A stretch of 19,804 nt of DNA, taken from Rhodobacteraceae bacterium UBA6141 (lineage in GTDB: Bacteria; Pseudomonadota; Alphaproteobacteria; Rhodobacterales; Rhodobacteraceae). The stretch is taken from the NCBI GenBank assembly GCA_002423245.1, contig DIVD01000069.1:1-19804 (forward strand), read 5' to 3'. The position numbers were made by a program, and so were the translations under genes. Below, piece after piece: positions 11,743 through 18,645 of this stretch (its first letter is position 1; each line of letters opens with the position of its first letter). The notes beneath the pieces are model-generated. The model was not told the DNA's origin. It did no database searches and saw only the letters and a list, made by a program, of their open reading frames with translations.

Positions 11743-12909
11743 ATGACGGAAATGGTCTTCGGCACCATGCCGGCGCGAGTGGGCGAGCCCGTCCTTCCGC
11801 GCTGGTGGCGCACAATCGACAAATGGTCGCTGTCCTCGGTGCTGCTGCTGTTCGGCATCGGCCTGCTGCTGGGGCTCGCCGCATCGCCGCCGCTGGCGGA
11901 GAAGAACGGGCTGCATCCGTTCTACTATGTCCAGCGGCAGGCGCTGTTCGGCGCCGTCGCGCTGATGGCGATGATGGCGATCTCGATGATGTCGCCCTCG
12001 CAGGTGCGCAGGCTGGGGGTGACGGGCTTTCTGGTCGCCTTCGTCGCGCTGATGGCGCTGCCGGTCTTCGGCACCGATTTCGGCAAGGGCGCGGTGCGCT
12101 GGTTCAGCCTTGGCTTCGGGTCGGTGCAGCCGTCGGAGTTCCTCAAGCCCGGCTTCGTGGTGCTGACCGCCTGGCTGATGGCCGCCGCGCAGGAGGTGAA
12201 CGGCCCGCCGGGGCGGATCTACAGCTTTGTCATCGCGCTGGTCGTGGTGCTGTTCCTCGCGCTGCAGCCCGATTTCGGGCAGGCCTGCCTCGTGCTGTTC
12301 TCGTGGGGGGTGGTCTATTTCATCGGCGGCGCGCCGTTCCTGCTGCTGATCGCGATCGTGGGTCTGACCGTCGTCGGCGGGCTTGGCGCCTACAACGGGT
12401 CCGAGCACTTTGCCCGGCGAATCGACGGCTTCCTGTCGGCCGAGATCGACCCGCGCACCCAGATCGGCTATGCGACCAACGCCATTCAGGAGGGCGGGTT
12501 CTTCGGCGTCGGCGTGGGCGAGGGGCAGGTGAAATGGTCGCTGCCCGATGCGCATACCGACTTCATCATCGCGGTCGCGGCCGAGGAATACGGGCTGATC
12601 CTGGTGCTGATCATCATCGCGCTTTACGCGCTGGTGGTGGTGCGCAGCTTCTTCCGGCTGATGCGCGAGCGCGATCCCTTCGCCCGGCTGGCGGGGGCGG
12701 GGCTTGCCGCGGCCTTCGGCGTGCAGGCGATGATCAACATGGGCGTCGCGGTGCGGCTGCTGCCGGCCAAGGGGATGACGCTGCCCTTCGTCAGCTATGG
12801 CGGATCCTCGGTGATCGCCTCGGGCATCGCGCTGGGCATGTTGCTGGCGCTGACGCGCTCGCGCCCGCAGGGTCAGATCGGCGATCTGCTGATCAAGCGG
12901 GGCCGGTGA
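11743..12909 (+). CDS. ftsW: FtsW, septal peptidoglycan glycosyltransferase (SEDS family)
   Basis: 388 residues, polytopic inner membrane protein with about ten helices. FtsW polymerises lipid II into glycan strands at the division site, together with FtsI. Signatures: RQALFGAVAL (65-74), KGAVRWF (115-121), QPSEFLKP (129-136), LQPDFG (174-179), PDAHTDFIIAVAAEE (268-282) with the SEDS catalytic aspartate region in the large extracellular loop, and LPFVSYGGSS (347-356). The start MTEMVFG at 11743 is the family N-terminus; the in-frame ORF could extend to 11650, but that part is arginine/glycine-rich and unlike FtsW. The ribosome site is weak. It is the first gene of the dcw block here, with murG one base after its stop. 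Confidence 0.95.
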   Translation: MTEMVFGTMPARVGEPVLPRWWRTIDKWSLSSVLLLFGIGLLLGLAASPPLAEKNGLHPFYYVQRQALFGAVALMAMMAISMMSPSQVRRLGVTGFLVAFVALMALPVFGTDFGKGAVRWFSLGFGSVQPSEFLKPGFVVLTAWLMAAAQEVNGPPGRIYSFVIALVVVLFLALQPDFGQACLVLFSWGVVYFIGGAPFLLLIAIVGLTVVGGLGAYNGSEHFARRIDGFLSAEIDPRTQIGYATNAIQEGGFFGVGVGEGQVKWSLPDAHTDFIIAVAAEEYGLILVLIIIALYALVVVRSFFRLMRERDPFARLAGAGLAAAFGVQAMINMGVAVRLLPAKGMTLPFVSYGGSSVIASGIALGMLLALTRSRPQGQIGDLLIKRGR

Positions 12910-12910
12910 C

Positions 12911-14035
12911 ATGGCCCGCAGCGCGCGCACATCGCCCCTGCTGCTGATCGCGGCGGGGGGCACGGGCGGGCACATGTTCCCCGCCCAGGCCCTGGCCGAG
13001 GCGATGCTGGCGCGCGGCTGGCGGGTGGTGCTGTCCACCGATGACCGCGGCGCGCGCTATGCGGGAGCCTTCCCCGAGGCGGTGCAGATCCGGCGGGTCG
13101 CCTCGGCCAGCTTCGCGCGGGGCGGGGCGCTGGCGAAGGCCGGCGTGCCGCTGAAGATCGGCGCGGGGGTGGTTTCGGCGGCGCGGGCGATGCTGCGCGA
13201 CCGCCCGGCGGTGGTGGTCGGCTTTGGCGGCTATCCCTCGATCCCCGCGCTGGCGGCGGCGGCGGTGCTGCGTCTGCCGCGGATGATCCATGAACAGAAC
13301 GCCGTGCCCGGCACCGTGAACCGGGTGTTTGCCCGCCGCGTGCACGCCTTTGCCTGCGGCACCTGGCCGGCCGAGCTGCCCGAGGGCGTGACCGGCACCC
13401 CGACCGGCAACCCGGTGCGCGGCGCGGTGCTGGACCGGGCGGGCGCGCCCTACATCCCGCCGGGGGATTACCCGCTGAACCTGCTGGTGATCGGCGGCAG
13501 CCAGGGCGCGCGGATCCTGTCCGATGTGGTGCCCGCCGCGCTTGCCCTGCTGCCCGACCGCCTGCGCGCGCGGCTGACCGTCGCGCATCAGGCCCGCCCC
13601 GAGGATCTGGACCGGGTGACCGCCGCCTATGCAAGCGCCGGGATCGGCGCCGAGGTGCAGCCCTTCTTCGGCGACATTCCGCGCCGCCTGTCCGAGGCGC
13701 AGCTGGTGATCTCGCGCGCGGGGGCCTCTTCGGTCGCGGATATTTCCGTGGTGGGGCGGCCCGCGATCCTGATCCCCTTCGCCGCGGCGGCGGGCGACCA
13801 TCAGACCGCCAATGCCCGCGGGCTGGTGGAGGCGGGGGCGGCGATCCTCGTGCCCGAATCGCGCGCGACCGCCGCCTCGCTCGCGCAGCAGGTGGCGCTG
13901 GTGCTGGACAATCCGGCCGGCGCGCAGCAGATGGCACGCGCCGCGCTGTCCTGCGGCATTCCCGATGCGGCGGACCGGCTGGCCGCGCTGGTCGAGACCG
14001 TGGCCCGGACCCAAAGCAGAAAGACCGAACGATGA
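12911..14035 (+). CDS. murG: MurG, UDP-GlcNAc:lipid I N-acetylglucosaminyltransferase
   Basis: 374 residues, peripheral on the cytoplasmic face of the inner membrane. MurG adds GlcNAc from UDP-GlcNAc to lipid I, making lipid II, the FtsW substrate. GT-B fold motifs: GGTGGH (16-21, lipid side G loop), GFGGYPS (104-110), HEQNAVPG (127-134), GGSQGA (195-200), SRAGASS (268-274) and the donor-binding DHQTANA (296-302). The ATG lies one base after the ftsW stop. Its own TGA overlaps the murC ATG (ATGA, 14032-14035), so the three are translated from one message with coupling. Confidence 0.97.
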   Translation: MARSARTSPLLLIAAGGTGGHMFPAQALAEAMLARGWRVVLSTDDRGARYAGAFPEAVQIRRVASASFARGGALAKAGVPLKIGAGVVSAARAMLRDRPAVVVGFGGYPSIPALAAAAVLRLPRMIHEQNAVPGTVNRVFARRVHAFACGTWPAELPEGVTGTPTGNPVRGAVLDRAGAPYIPPGDYPLNLLVIGGSQGARILSDVVPAALALLPDRLRARLTVAHQARPEDLDRVTAAYASAGIGAEVQPFFGDIPRRLSEAQLVISRAGASSVADISVVGRPAILIPFAAAAGDHQTANARGLVEAGAAILVPESRATAASLAQQVALVLDNPAGAQQMARAALSCGIPDAADRLAALVETVARTQSRKTER

Positions 14036-15453
14036 ACGCTGCCACCAAACTTCCCGGCGAGCTTGGCCCCATCCACTTTGTCGGGATCGGCGGCATCGGC
14101 ATGTCGGGCATTGCCGAGGTGCTGATGACGCTGGGCTACCGGGTGCAGGGGTCGGATCTGAAGGCCAGCAGGATCACCGACCGGCTGGTCGGGCTTGGCG
14201 CCACGTTCTTCGAGGGCCAGCGGCGCGAGAATGTGGCGGATGCGGCGGTGGTCGTCGTCTCCTCGGCGATCAAGCCCGACAACCCCGAACTGCTCGAGGC
14301 GCGGCTGCGCAAGCTGCCGGTGGTGCGGCGCGCGGAAATGCTGGCGGAACTGATGCGGCTGCGCTCGAACATCGCCATCGCCGGCACGCATGGCAAGACC
14401 ACGACCACGACGATGGTGGCCGCGCTGCTGGACAAGGGCGGGCTGGATCCGACCGTGATCAACGGCGGCATCATCCATGCCTACGGATCGAACGCGCGGG
14501 CCGGGGCGGGCGAGTGGATGGTGGTCGAGGCCGACGAATCCGACGGCAGCTTCAACCGCCTGCCCGCGACCATCGCCATCGTCACCAACATCGACCCCGA
14601 GCATATGGAGCACTGGGGCAGCTTCGACGCGCTGCGCAAGGGCTTTTACGATTTCGTCACCAACATCCCCTTCTACGGCCTTGCCGTCTGCTGCACCGAC
14701 CATCCCGAGGTGCAGGCGCTGGTGGGCCGCGTGGCCGACCGGCGCATCGTGACCTTCGGCTTCAACGCGCAGGCCGATGTGCGCGCGCTGAACCTGCGCT
14801 ATGAACAGGGCGTCGCGCATTTCGACATCGCCTTGCAGAACGAGGATCAGCTGATCGAGGGGTGCAGCCTGCCGATGCCGGGCGATCACAACGTGTCGAA
14901 TGCGCTGGCGGCGGTGGCCGTGGCGCGGCATCTGGGCATCAGGAAGGACGAGATCCGCGAGGCGCTGGCGGCCTTCGGCGGCGTCAACCGGCGCTTCACC
15001 AAGGTGGGCGAAGTGCTTGGCGGCGTGACCATCATCGACGATTACGGACATCACCCGGTGGAAATCGCCGCGGTGCTGAAGGCGGCGCGGCAGGCGGTCG
15101 CCTCCACCCCCGGCGCGCGGGTGATCGCGGTGCATCAGCCGCATCGCTACACCCGCCTTCATGCCCTCTTCGAGGAGTTCTGCACCTGTTTCAATGATGC
15201 CGATGTGGTCGCCATCGCCGAGGTCTATGCCGCGGGTGAGGAGCCCATTGCGGGTGCCAGTCGCGACGGGCTGATCGCGGGGCTCATCGCCCATGGCCAC
15301 CGCCACGCCCGCGCGATCCTGTCCGAGGACGATCTGGAACGGCTGGTGCGCGAACAGGCGCGGCCGGGCGATATCGTCGTCTGCCTTGGCGCGGGCACCA
15401 TCTCGGCCTGGGCGAATGCGCTGCCGGCGCGGCTGGCGGAGGAGGCGGCCTGA
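14032..15453 (+). CDS. murC: MurC, UDP-N-acetylmuramate--L-alanine ligase
   Basis: 473 residues, normal length. It adds L-alanine to UDP-MurNAc with ATP, the first amino acid of the stem peptide, in the cytoplasm. Domain 1 (UDP-MurNAc binding) starts with HFVGIGGIGMSGIAEVL (15-31). Domain 2 has the ATP loop GTHGKTTTT (118-126), VVEADESDGSF (164-174) and VTNIDPEHMEHW (184-195). The central part has LPMPGDHNVSNALAAVAVA and GGVNRRFTKVGE. Domain 3 includes DDYGHHPVEI and HQPHRYTR. The start overlaps the murG stop (ATGA). The stop overlaps the next start (TGATG). Confidence 0.97.
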   Translation: MNAATKLPGELGPIHFVGIGGIGMSGIAEVLMTLGYRVQGSDLKASRITDRLVGLGATFFEGQRRENVADAAVVVVSSAIKPDNPELLEARLRKLPVVRRAEMLAELMRLRSNIAIAGTHGKTTTTTMVAALLDKGGLDPTVINGGIIHAYGSNARAGAGEWMVVEADESDGSFNRLPATIAIVTNIDPEHMEHWGSFDALRKGFYDFVTNIPFYGLAVCCTDHPEVQALVGRVADRRIVTFGFNAQADVRALNLRYEQGVAHFDIALQNEDQLIEGCSLPMPGDHNVSNALAAVAVARHLGIRKDEIREALAAFGGVNRRFTKVGEVLGGVTIIDDYGHHPVEIAAVLKAARQAVASTPGARVIAVHQPHRYTRLHALFEEFCTCFNDADVVAIAEVYAAGEEPIAGASRDGLIAGLIAHGHRHARAILSEDDLERLVREQARPGDIVVCLGAGTISAWANALPARLAEEAA

Positions 15454-15758
15454 TGGCGGGCAGCGGGATCATCAGCGCGGGCCTGGTGGCGGCCTGGGTG
15501 CTGGCGGCGAACCTGCCGCTGCTGCTGGCGGGGCGCCGGCGCCGGGCGGCGGGCTATGCGCTGGTGCTGCTGGGGGTGCCGATCCTGGGCTTCGTCACCT
15601 GGCAGGGAGGCCCGGTCCGGGGCCTTGCGTTGCTGGCCGTGGGGGCGCTGCTGCTGTGCTGGCCGCCGCTGCTGCTGGGGCGGGTGCTGTTGCATCCGGG
15701 GCAGGGCCTGTCCCGCAAGCACCTACCCGGCGAGCACCTCTCCGGTCCTGCCGAGTAG
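15453..15758 (+). CDS. DUF2484-like small membrane protein within the dcw cluster
   Basis: 101 residues of unknown function. Three likely membrane helices: about 7-27, 33-50 and 56-79, with a basic cytoplasmic-type loop RRRRA (28-32) between the first two and a hydrophilic tail HPGQGLSRKHLPGEHL. I assign it to DUF2484 from its location between murC and murB and its size and layout, as in other Rhodobacterales; this is recognition from memory, not a profile search. Its ATG shares a base with the murC stop (TGATG), so it is translationally coupled, and murB starts 6 bases after it. The conserved place suggests a role in cell wall synthesis or division. Confidence 0.75.
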   Translation: MAGSGIISAGLVAAWVLAANLPLLLAGRRRRAAGYALVLLGVPILGFVTWQGGPVRGLALLAVGALLLCWPPLLLGRVLLHPGQGLSRKHLPGEHLSGPAE

Positions 15759-15764
15759 CCGCCG

Positions 15765-16709
15765 ATGCCCGCGCTTCCCGATGCCATCCCCACCCGCGGC
15801 ACGCTGACGCCGGACCGCAGCCTTGCGGACCTGACATGGCTGCGCGTCGGGGGGCCTGCCGACTGGCTGTTTCAGCCTGCGGACGAGGACGATCTTGCGC
15901 AGTTCCTCGCCGCGCTGGACCCGTCGGTGCCGGTGTTCCCGATGGGCGTCGGATCGAACCTGATCGTGCGCGATGGCGGCCTGCGCGCTGTGGTGATCCG
16001 GCTGGGCCGCGGCTTCAATACCATCACTGTGCAGGGCGGGCAAGGCGGGCAGGTCACGGCGGGCGCGGCCGCGCTCGATGCCCGTGTCGCCCGCCGCGCC
16101 GCCGAGGCCGGGCTGGACCTGACGTTCCTGCGCACCATTCCGGGCAGCATCGGCGGCGCGCTGCGGATGAACGCGGGCTGCTATGGCAGCTATGTCGCGG
16201 ATCACCTCCTGTGCGCGCGCGCCATCACCCGCGCGGGGGAGCGCGTCACGCTGACCGCCGCCGACCTGCGCCTGGGCTATCGCCGCTCGCATCTGCCCGA
16301 GGGCTGGGTGCTGGTGGAGGCGACATTCGCCGCCCCAGCGGGCGATCCCGAGGCGCTGGCCGCCCGGATGGAGCAGCAACTCGCCCGCCGCGACGCCAGC
16401 CAGCCGGTGAAGGAGCGCAGCGCCGGCTCCACCTTCCGCAACCCCGCCGGCTTTTCCTCCACCGGCCGGGCGGACGATGTGCATGACCTGAAGGCCTGGA
16501 AGGTCATCGACGCGGCGGGCCTGCGCGGCGCGCGGCTTGGCGGGGCGCAGATGTCGGAAAAGCACCCCAATTTCCTGATCAACACCGGCGGCGCCACCGC
16601 CGCCGATCTGGAGGGTCTGGGCGAGGAGGTGCGCAAAAAGGTTTTGCAGCACGCGGGAATTTCGCTAGAGTGGGAAATCATGCGCATCGGCGAGCCGCGG
16701 CGCGGGTGA
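15765..16709 (+). CDS. murB: MurB, UDP-N-acetylenolpyruvoylglucosamine reductase
   Basis: 314 residues. This FAD-dependent enzyme uses NADPH to reduce UDP-GlcNAc-enolpyruvate to UDP-MurNAc, the MurC substrate. FAD-binding motifs: TWLRVGGPADW (24-34), GVGSNLIVRDGG (61-72) and TFLRTIPGSIGGALRMNAGCYG (about 120-141). The catalytic serine is S222 in KERSAGSTFRNP (216-227), and SEKHPNFLIN (264-273) with E265 is near the conserved C-terminal end. The length and absence of the extra C-terminal loop fit type II MurB, common in bacteria other than enteric ones. It begins 6 bases after the small membrane protein; 87 bases separate it from ddl. Confidence 0.96.
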   Translation: MPALPDAIPTRGTLTPDRSLADLTWLRVGGPADWLFQPADEDDLAQFLAALDPSVPVFPMGVGSNLIVRDGGLRAVVIRLGRGFNTITVQGGQGGQVTAGAAALDARVARRAAEAGLDLTFLRTIPGSIGGALRMNAGCYGSYVADHLLCARAITRAGERVTLTAADLRLGYRRSHLPEGWVLVEATFAAPAGDPEALAARMEQQLARRDASQPVKERSAGSTFRNPAGFSSTGRADDVHDLKAWKVIDAAGLRGARLGGAQMSEKHPNFLINTGGATAADLEGLGEEVRKKVLQHAGISLEWEIMRIGEPRRG

Positions 16710-16796
16710 CACGGTCTTCAGGCAAGGGCCGTGCCGAGAAACGTGAAGAATATCAAGGGGTCGCAAAAGATCCCGGAAATGGCGAACGTGGCGGGT

Positions 16797-17711
16797 ATGT
16801 CGAGCAGGACAACCCCCAGGGTGGCGGTACTGATGGGCGGACCCTCGGCAGAGCGCGAGGTGTCGCTGTCCACGGGGCGCGAATGCGCGGCCGCGCTGCG
16901 GGTGGCAGGGTTTGAGGTGGTCGAGCTTGATGCCGGCCGCGACCTTCCCGCGCGTCTGGCCGAAATCGCGCCCGATGTGGTGTTCAACGCGCTGCATGGC
17001 CGCTGGGGCGAGGATGGCTGCGTGCAGGGCCTGCTGGAATGGCTGGGCCTGCCCTATACCCATTCGGGCGTGCTCGCCTCGTCGCTGGCGATGGACAAGA
17101 CCCGCGCCAAGGACGCCTTCCGCGCCGCGGGCCTGCCGGTTCCGCACAGCGTGCTGGCGGCCCGGGCCGCGGTGATGGCCGGCCATGTGCTGCCGCCGCC
17201 CTATGTCGTGAAGCCCAACAACGAAGGCTCCTCCGTCGGCATCCATATCGTGCATTGCGATGCGAACGGGCCGGCGCAACTGTCCGGGCAGATGCCCGCA
17301 ACCGTGATGGTGGAGGCCTACGCGCCGGGGCGCGAGCTGACCTGTTCGGTGCTGGGCGACCGCGCGCTTTGCGTGACCGAGATCGTGACGGCGGGCTGGT
17401 ATGACTGGCACGCCAAATATGCGCCGGGCGGATCCACGCATATCCTGCCCGCCGACCTGCCGGACGAGATCACCGACGCCTGCCTCGACTACGCCTTGCG
17501 CGCCCACCGCGCGCTGGGATGCCGGGGCCTGTCGCGCACCGACCTGCGCTGGGATGACAGCCGGGGCCTTGCGGGGCTCGTGCTGCTGGAGACAAATACC
17601 CAGCCGGGGATGACGCCGACCTCGCTGTCGCCCGAACAGGCGCGGCATCAGGGGATCGGCTTCCCCGAGCTTTGCCGCTGGATCGTGGAGGATGCCTCGT
17701 GCAACAGGTGA
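16797..17711 (+). CDS. ddl: D-alanine--D-alanine ligase
   Basis: 304 residues, ATP-grasp fold. It joins two D-alanines with ATP to give the D-Ala-D-Ala that ends the stem peptide. Motifs: VAVLMGGPSAEREVSL (9-24), HGRWGEDGCVQG (67-78), the ATP-binding VVKPNNEGSSVGI (137-149), GWYDWHAKY (200-208) and the metal/catalytic ETNTQPGMTPTS (265-276), where the usual EVN/EIN asparagine context is conserved. The start at 16797 (MSSRTTPRVAVLMGG) is chosen for family length. An ATG at 16779 and a GTG at 16731 are also in frame, and none has a strong ribosome site. The stop lies 13 bases inside ftsQ. Confidence 0.94.
   Translation: MSSRTTPRVAVLMGGPSAEREVSLSTGRECAAALRVAGFEVVELDAGRDLPARLAEIAPDVVFNALHGRWGEDGCVQGLLEWLGLPYTHSGVLASSLAMDKTRAKDAFRAAGLPVPHSVLAARAAVMAGHVLPPPYVVKPNNEGSSVGIHIVHCDANGPAQLSGQMPATVMVEAYAPGRELTCSVLGDRALCVTEIVTAGWYDWHAKYAPGGSTHILPADLPDEITDACLDYALRAHRALGCRGLSRTDLRWDDSRGLAGLVLLETNTQPGMTPTSLSPEQARHQGIGFPELCRWIVEDASCNR
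17687..17701 (+). promoter_or_regulatory. Ribosome-binding site that fixes a GTG start for ftsQ
   Basis: GGAGG (17687-17691) is followed by 7 bases and GTG (17699-17701). The GTG gives MQQVTRRLRRDPAPSRAAYR, which looks like the FtsQ N-terminus of relatives. The more upstream in-frame start (17672) has no such site. The signal sits inside the last codons of ddl. Confidence 0.7.
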
Positions 17712-18598
17712 CGCGCAGGCTGCGCCGCGATCCCGCGCCCAGCCGGGCGGCCTACCGGATGCACCGGCTGTGGCTGACGCCGGTGTTCCGCAAGCTGCTG
17801 CGGGTGGGGCTGCCCGCCTTCGCGCTGACGATGGCCTTCGGGATCTACCTGTCGGACGATGCCCGCCGCGGCGCGCTGGGCGACACTCTCGCCTCGCTGA
17901 CCCGCTCGGTGCAGGAGCGGCCGGAATTCATGGTCACGCTGATGGCCGTCGATGGCGCGTCGGAACCGCTGGCGGCGGCGATCCGCAACCTCGCGCTGGT
18001 GGAGTTTCCGGCCTCGTCCTTCACGCTCGACCTCGAGGCGATGCGGAGCCGGATCGAGACCATCGACGCGGTGAAATCGGCCGAATTGCGCATCCGCTCC
18101 GGCGGCGTGCTGCAGATCGACGTGACCGAGCGCGAGCCGGCGATCGTCTGGCGGTCCGCGCAGGGACTCTACCTTCTCGGCGAGTCCGGTCACCGCATCG
18201 CTGGGCTGACGGTGCGCGACGCGCGCCCCGACCTGGCCCTGATTGCGGGGGACGGCGCCGATGCCGCCGTGCCCGAGGCGCTGGCGCTGATCGCCGCCGC
18301 GGGGCCGATCGCCGGGCGGGTGCGCGGCCTGGTGCGCATGGGCGAGCGACGCTGGGATCTGGTGCTCGACCGCGAGCAGCGCATCCAGTTGCCCGAGGAG
18401 GATCCGGTCGCGGCGCTGGAACGGGTGATCGCGCTCGACCAGGCCGAGGACATTCTGGAACGCGACCTGACGGTCGTGGACATGCGCAACATGCAGCGCC
18501 CGACGCTGCGGCTGAGCGGCGCGGCGCTGGAGCTGCTGCGCGGCGGCAAGCCCGCAGCCGCGACGCGGCTGGCGGCGGCCCCGCCGGCGGTCAACTGA
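17699..18598 (+). CDS. ftsQ: FtsQ, divisome membrane protein
   Basis: 299 residues, single-pass inner membrane protein. FtsQ links early and late divisome parts with FtsB and FtsL. A basic cytoplasmic head (1-31) is followed by one helix (about 35-51, VGLPAFALTMAFGIYL), then a POTRA domain (about 77-145, with VTLMAVDGASEPLAAAI and VKSAELRIRSGGVLQIDVTEREP) and a beta domain with WDLVLDREQRIQLP near 220. WRSAQGLYLLGESGHRI (151-167) is the region after POTRA that is well kept in FtsQ. It starts at GTG within ddl (13-base overlap). The stop overlaps an ATG that opens a 15-codon mini-ORF leading to ftsA. Confidence 0.94.
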   Translation: MQQVTRRLRRDPAPSRAAYRMHRLWLTPVFRKLLRVGLPAFALTMAFGIYLSDDARRGALGDTLASLTRSVQERPEFMVTLMAVDGASEPLAAAIRNLALVEFPASSFTLDLEAMRSRIETIDAVKSAELRIRSGGVLQIDVTEREPAIVWRSAQGLYLLGESGHRIAGLTVRDARPDLALIAGDGADAAVPEALALIAAAGPIAGRVRGLVRMGERRWDLVLDREQRIQLPEEDPVAALERVIALDQAEDILERDLTVVDMRNMQRPTLRLSGAALELLRGGKPAAATRLAAAPPAVN

Positions 18599-18645
18599 TG
18601 CAGGCGGACCGCGTGACACACAGGGGCAGGGGTGCAGGACGATGA
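18598..18645 (+). CDS. 15-codon mini-ORF bridging ftsQ and ftsA
   Basis: The ATG at 18598 shares its first base with the ftsQ stop (TGATG), and the peptide MQADRVTHRGRGAGR ends with TGA at 18643-18645, overlapping the ftsA ATG (18642) as ATGA. The frame thus fills the gap exactly, coupling to both sides. No ribosome site of its own is visible; re-initiation from ftsQ would be needed. The peptide has no hydrophobic stretch and is rich in arginine and glycine. It may be a coupling device without a functional product, or chance. Confidence 0.35.
   Translation: MQADRVTHRGRGAGR

Noticed and set aside
9669..11858. A 729-codon minus-strand frame spanning yebC and ldh
   Set aside because: It is antisense to yebC and out of frame with ldh. 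It has no domain that I recognise and runs through repeat B.
11539..13038. A 499-codon minus-strand frame opposite ftsW
   Set aside because: Antisense shadow with long runs of Gln/His/Arg/Asp, as expected opposite hydrophobic codons.
16710..16796. A small gene or promoter between murB and ddl
   Set aside because: Only an in-frame extension of ddl is open here; no ribosome site, no convincing -35/-10 pair and no hairpin was found.
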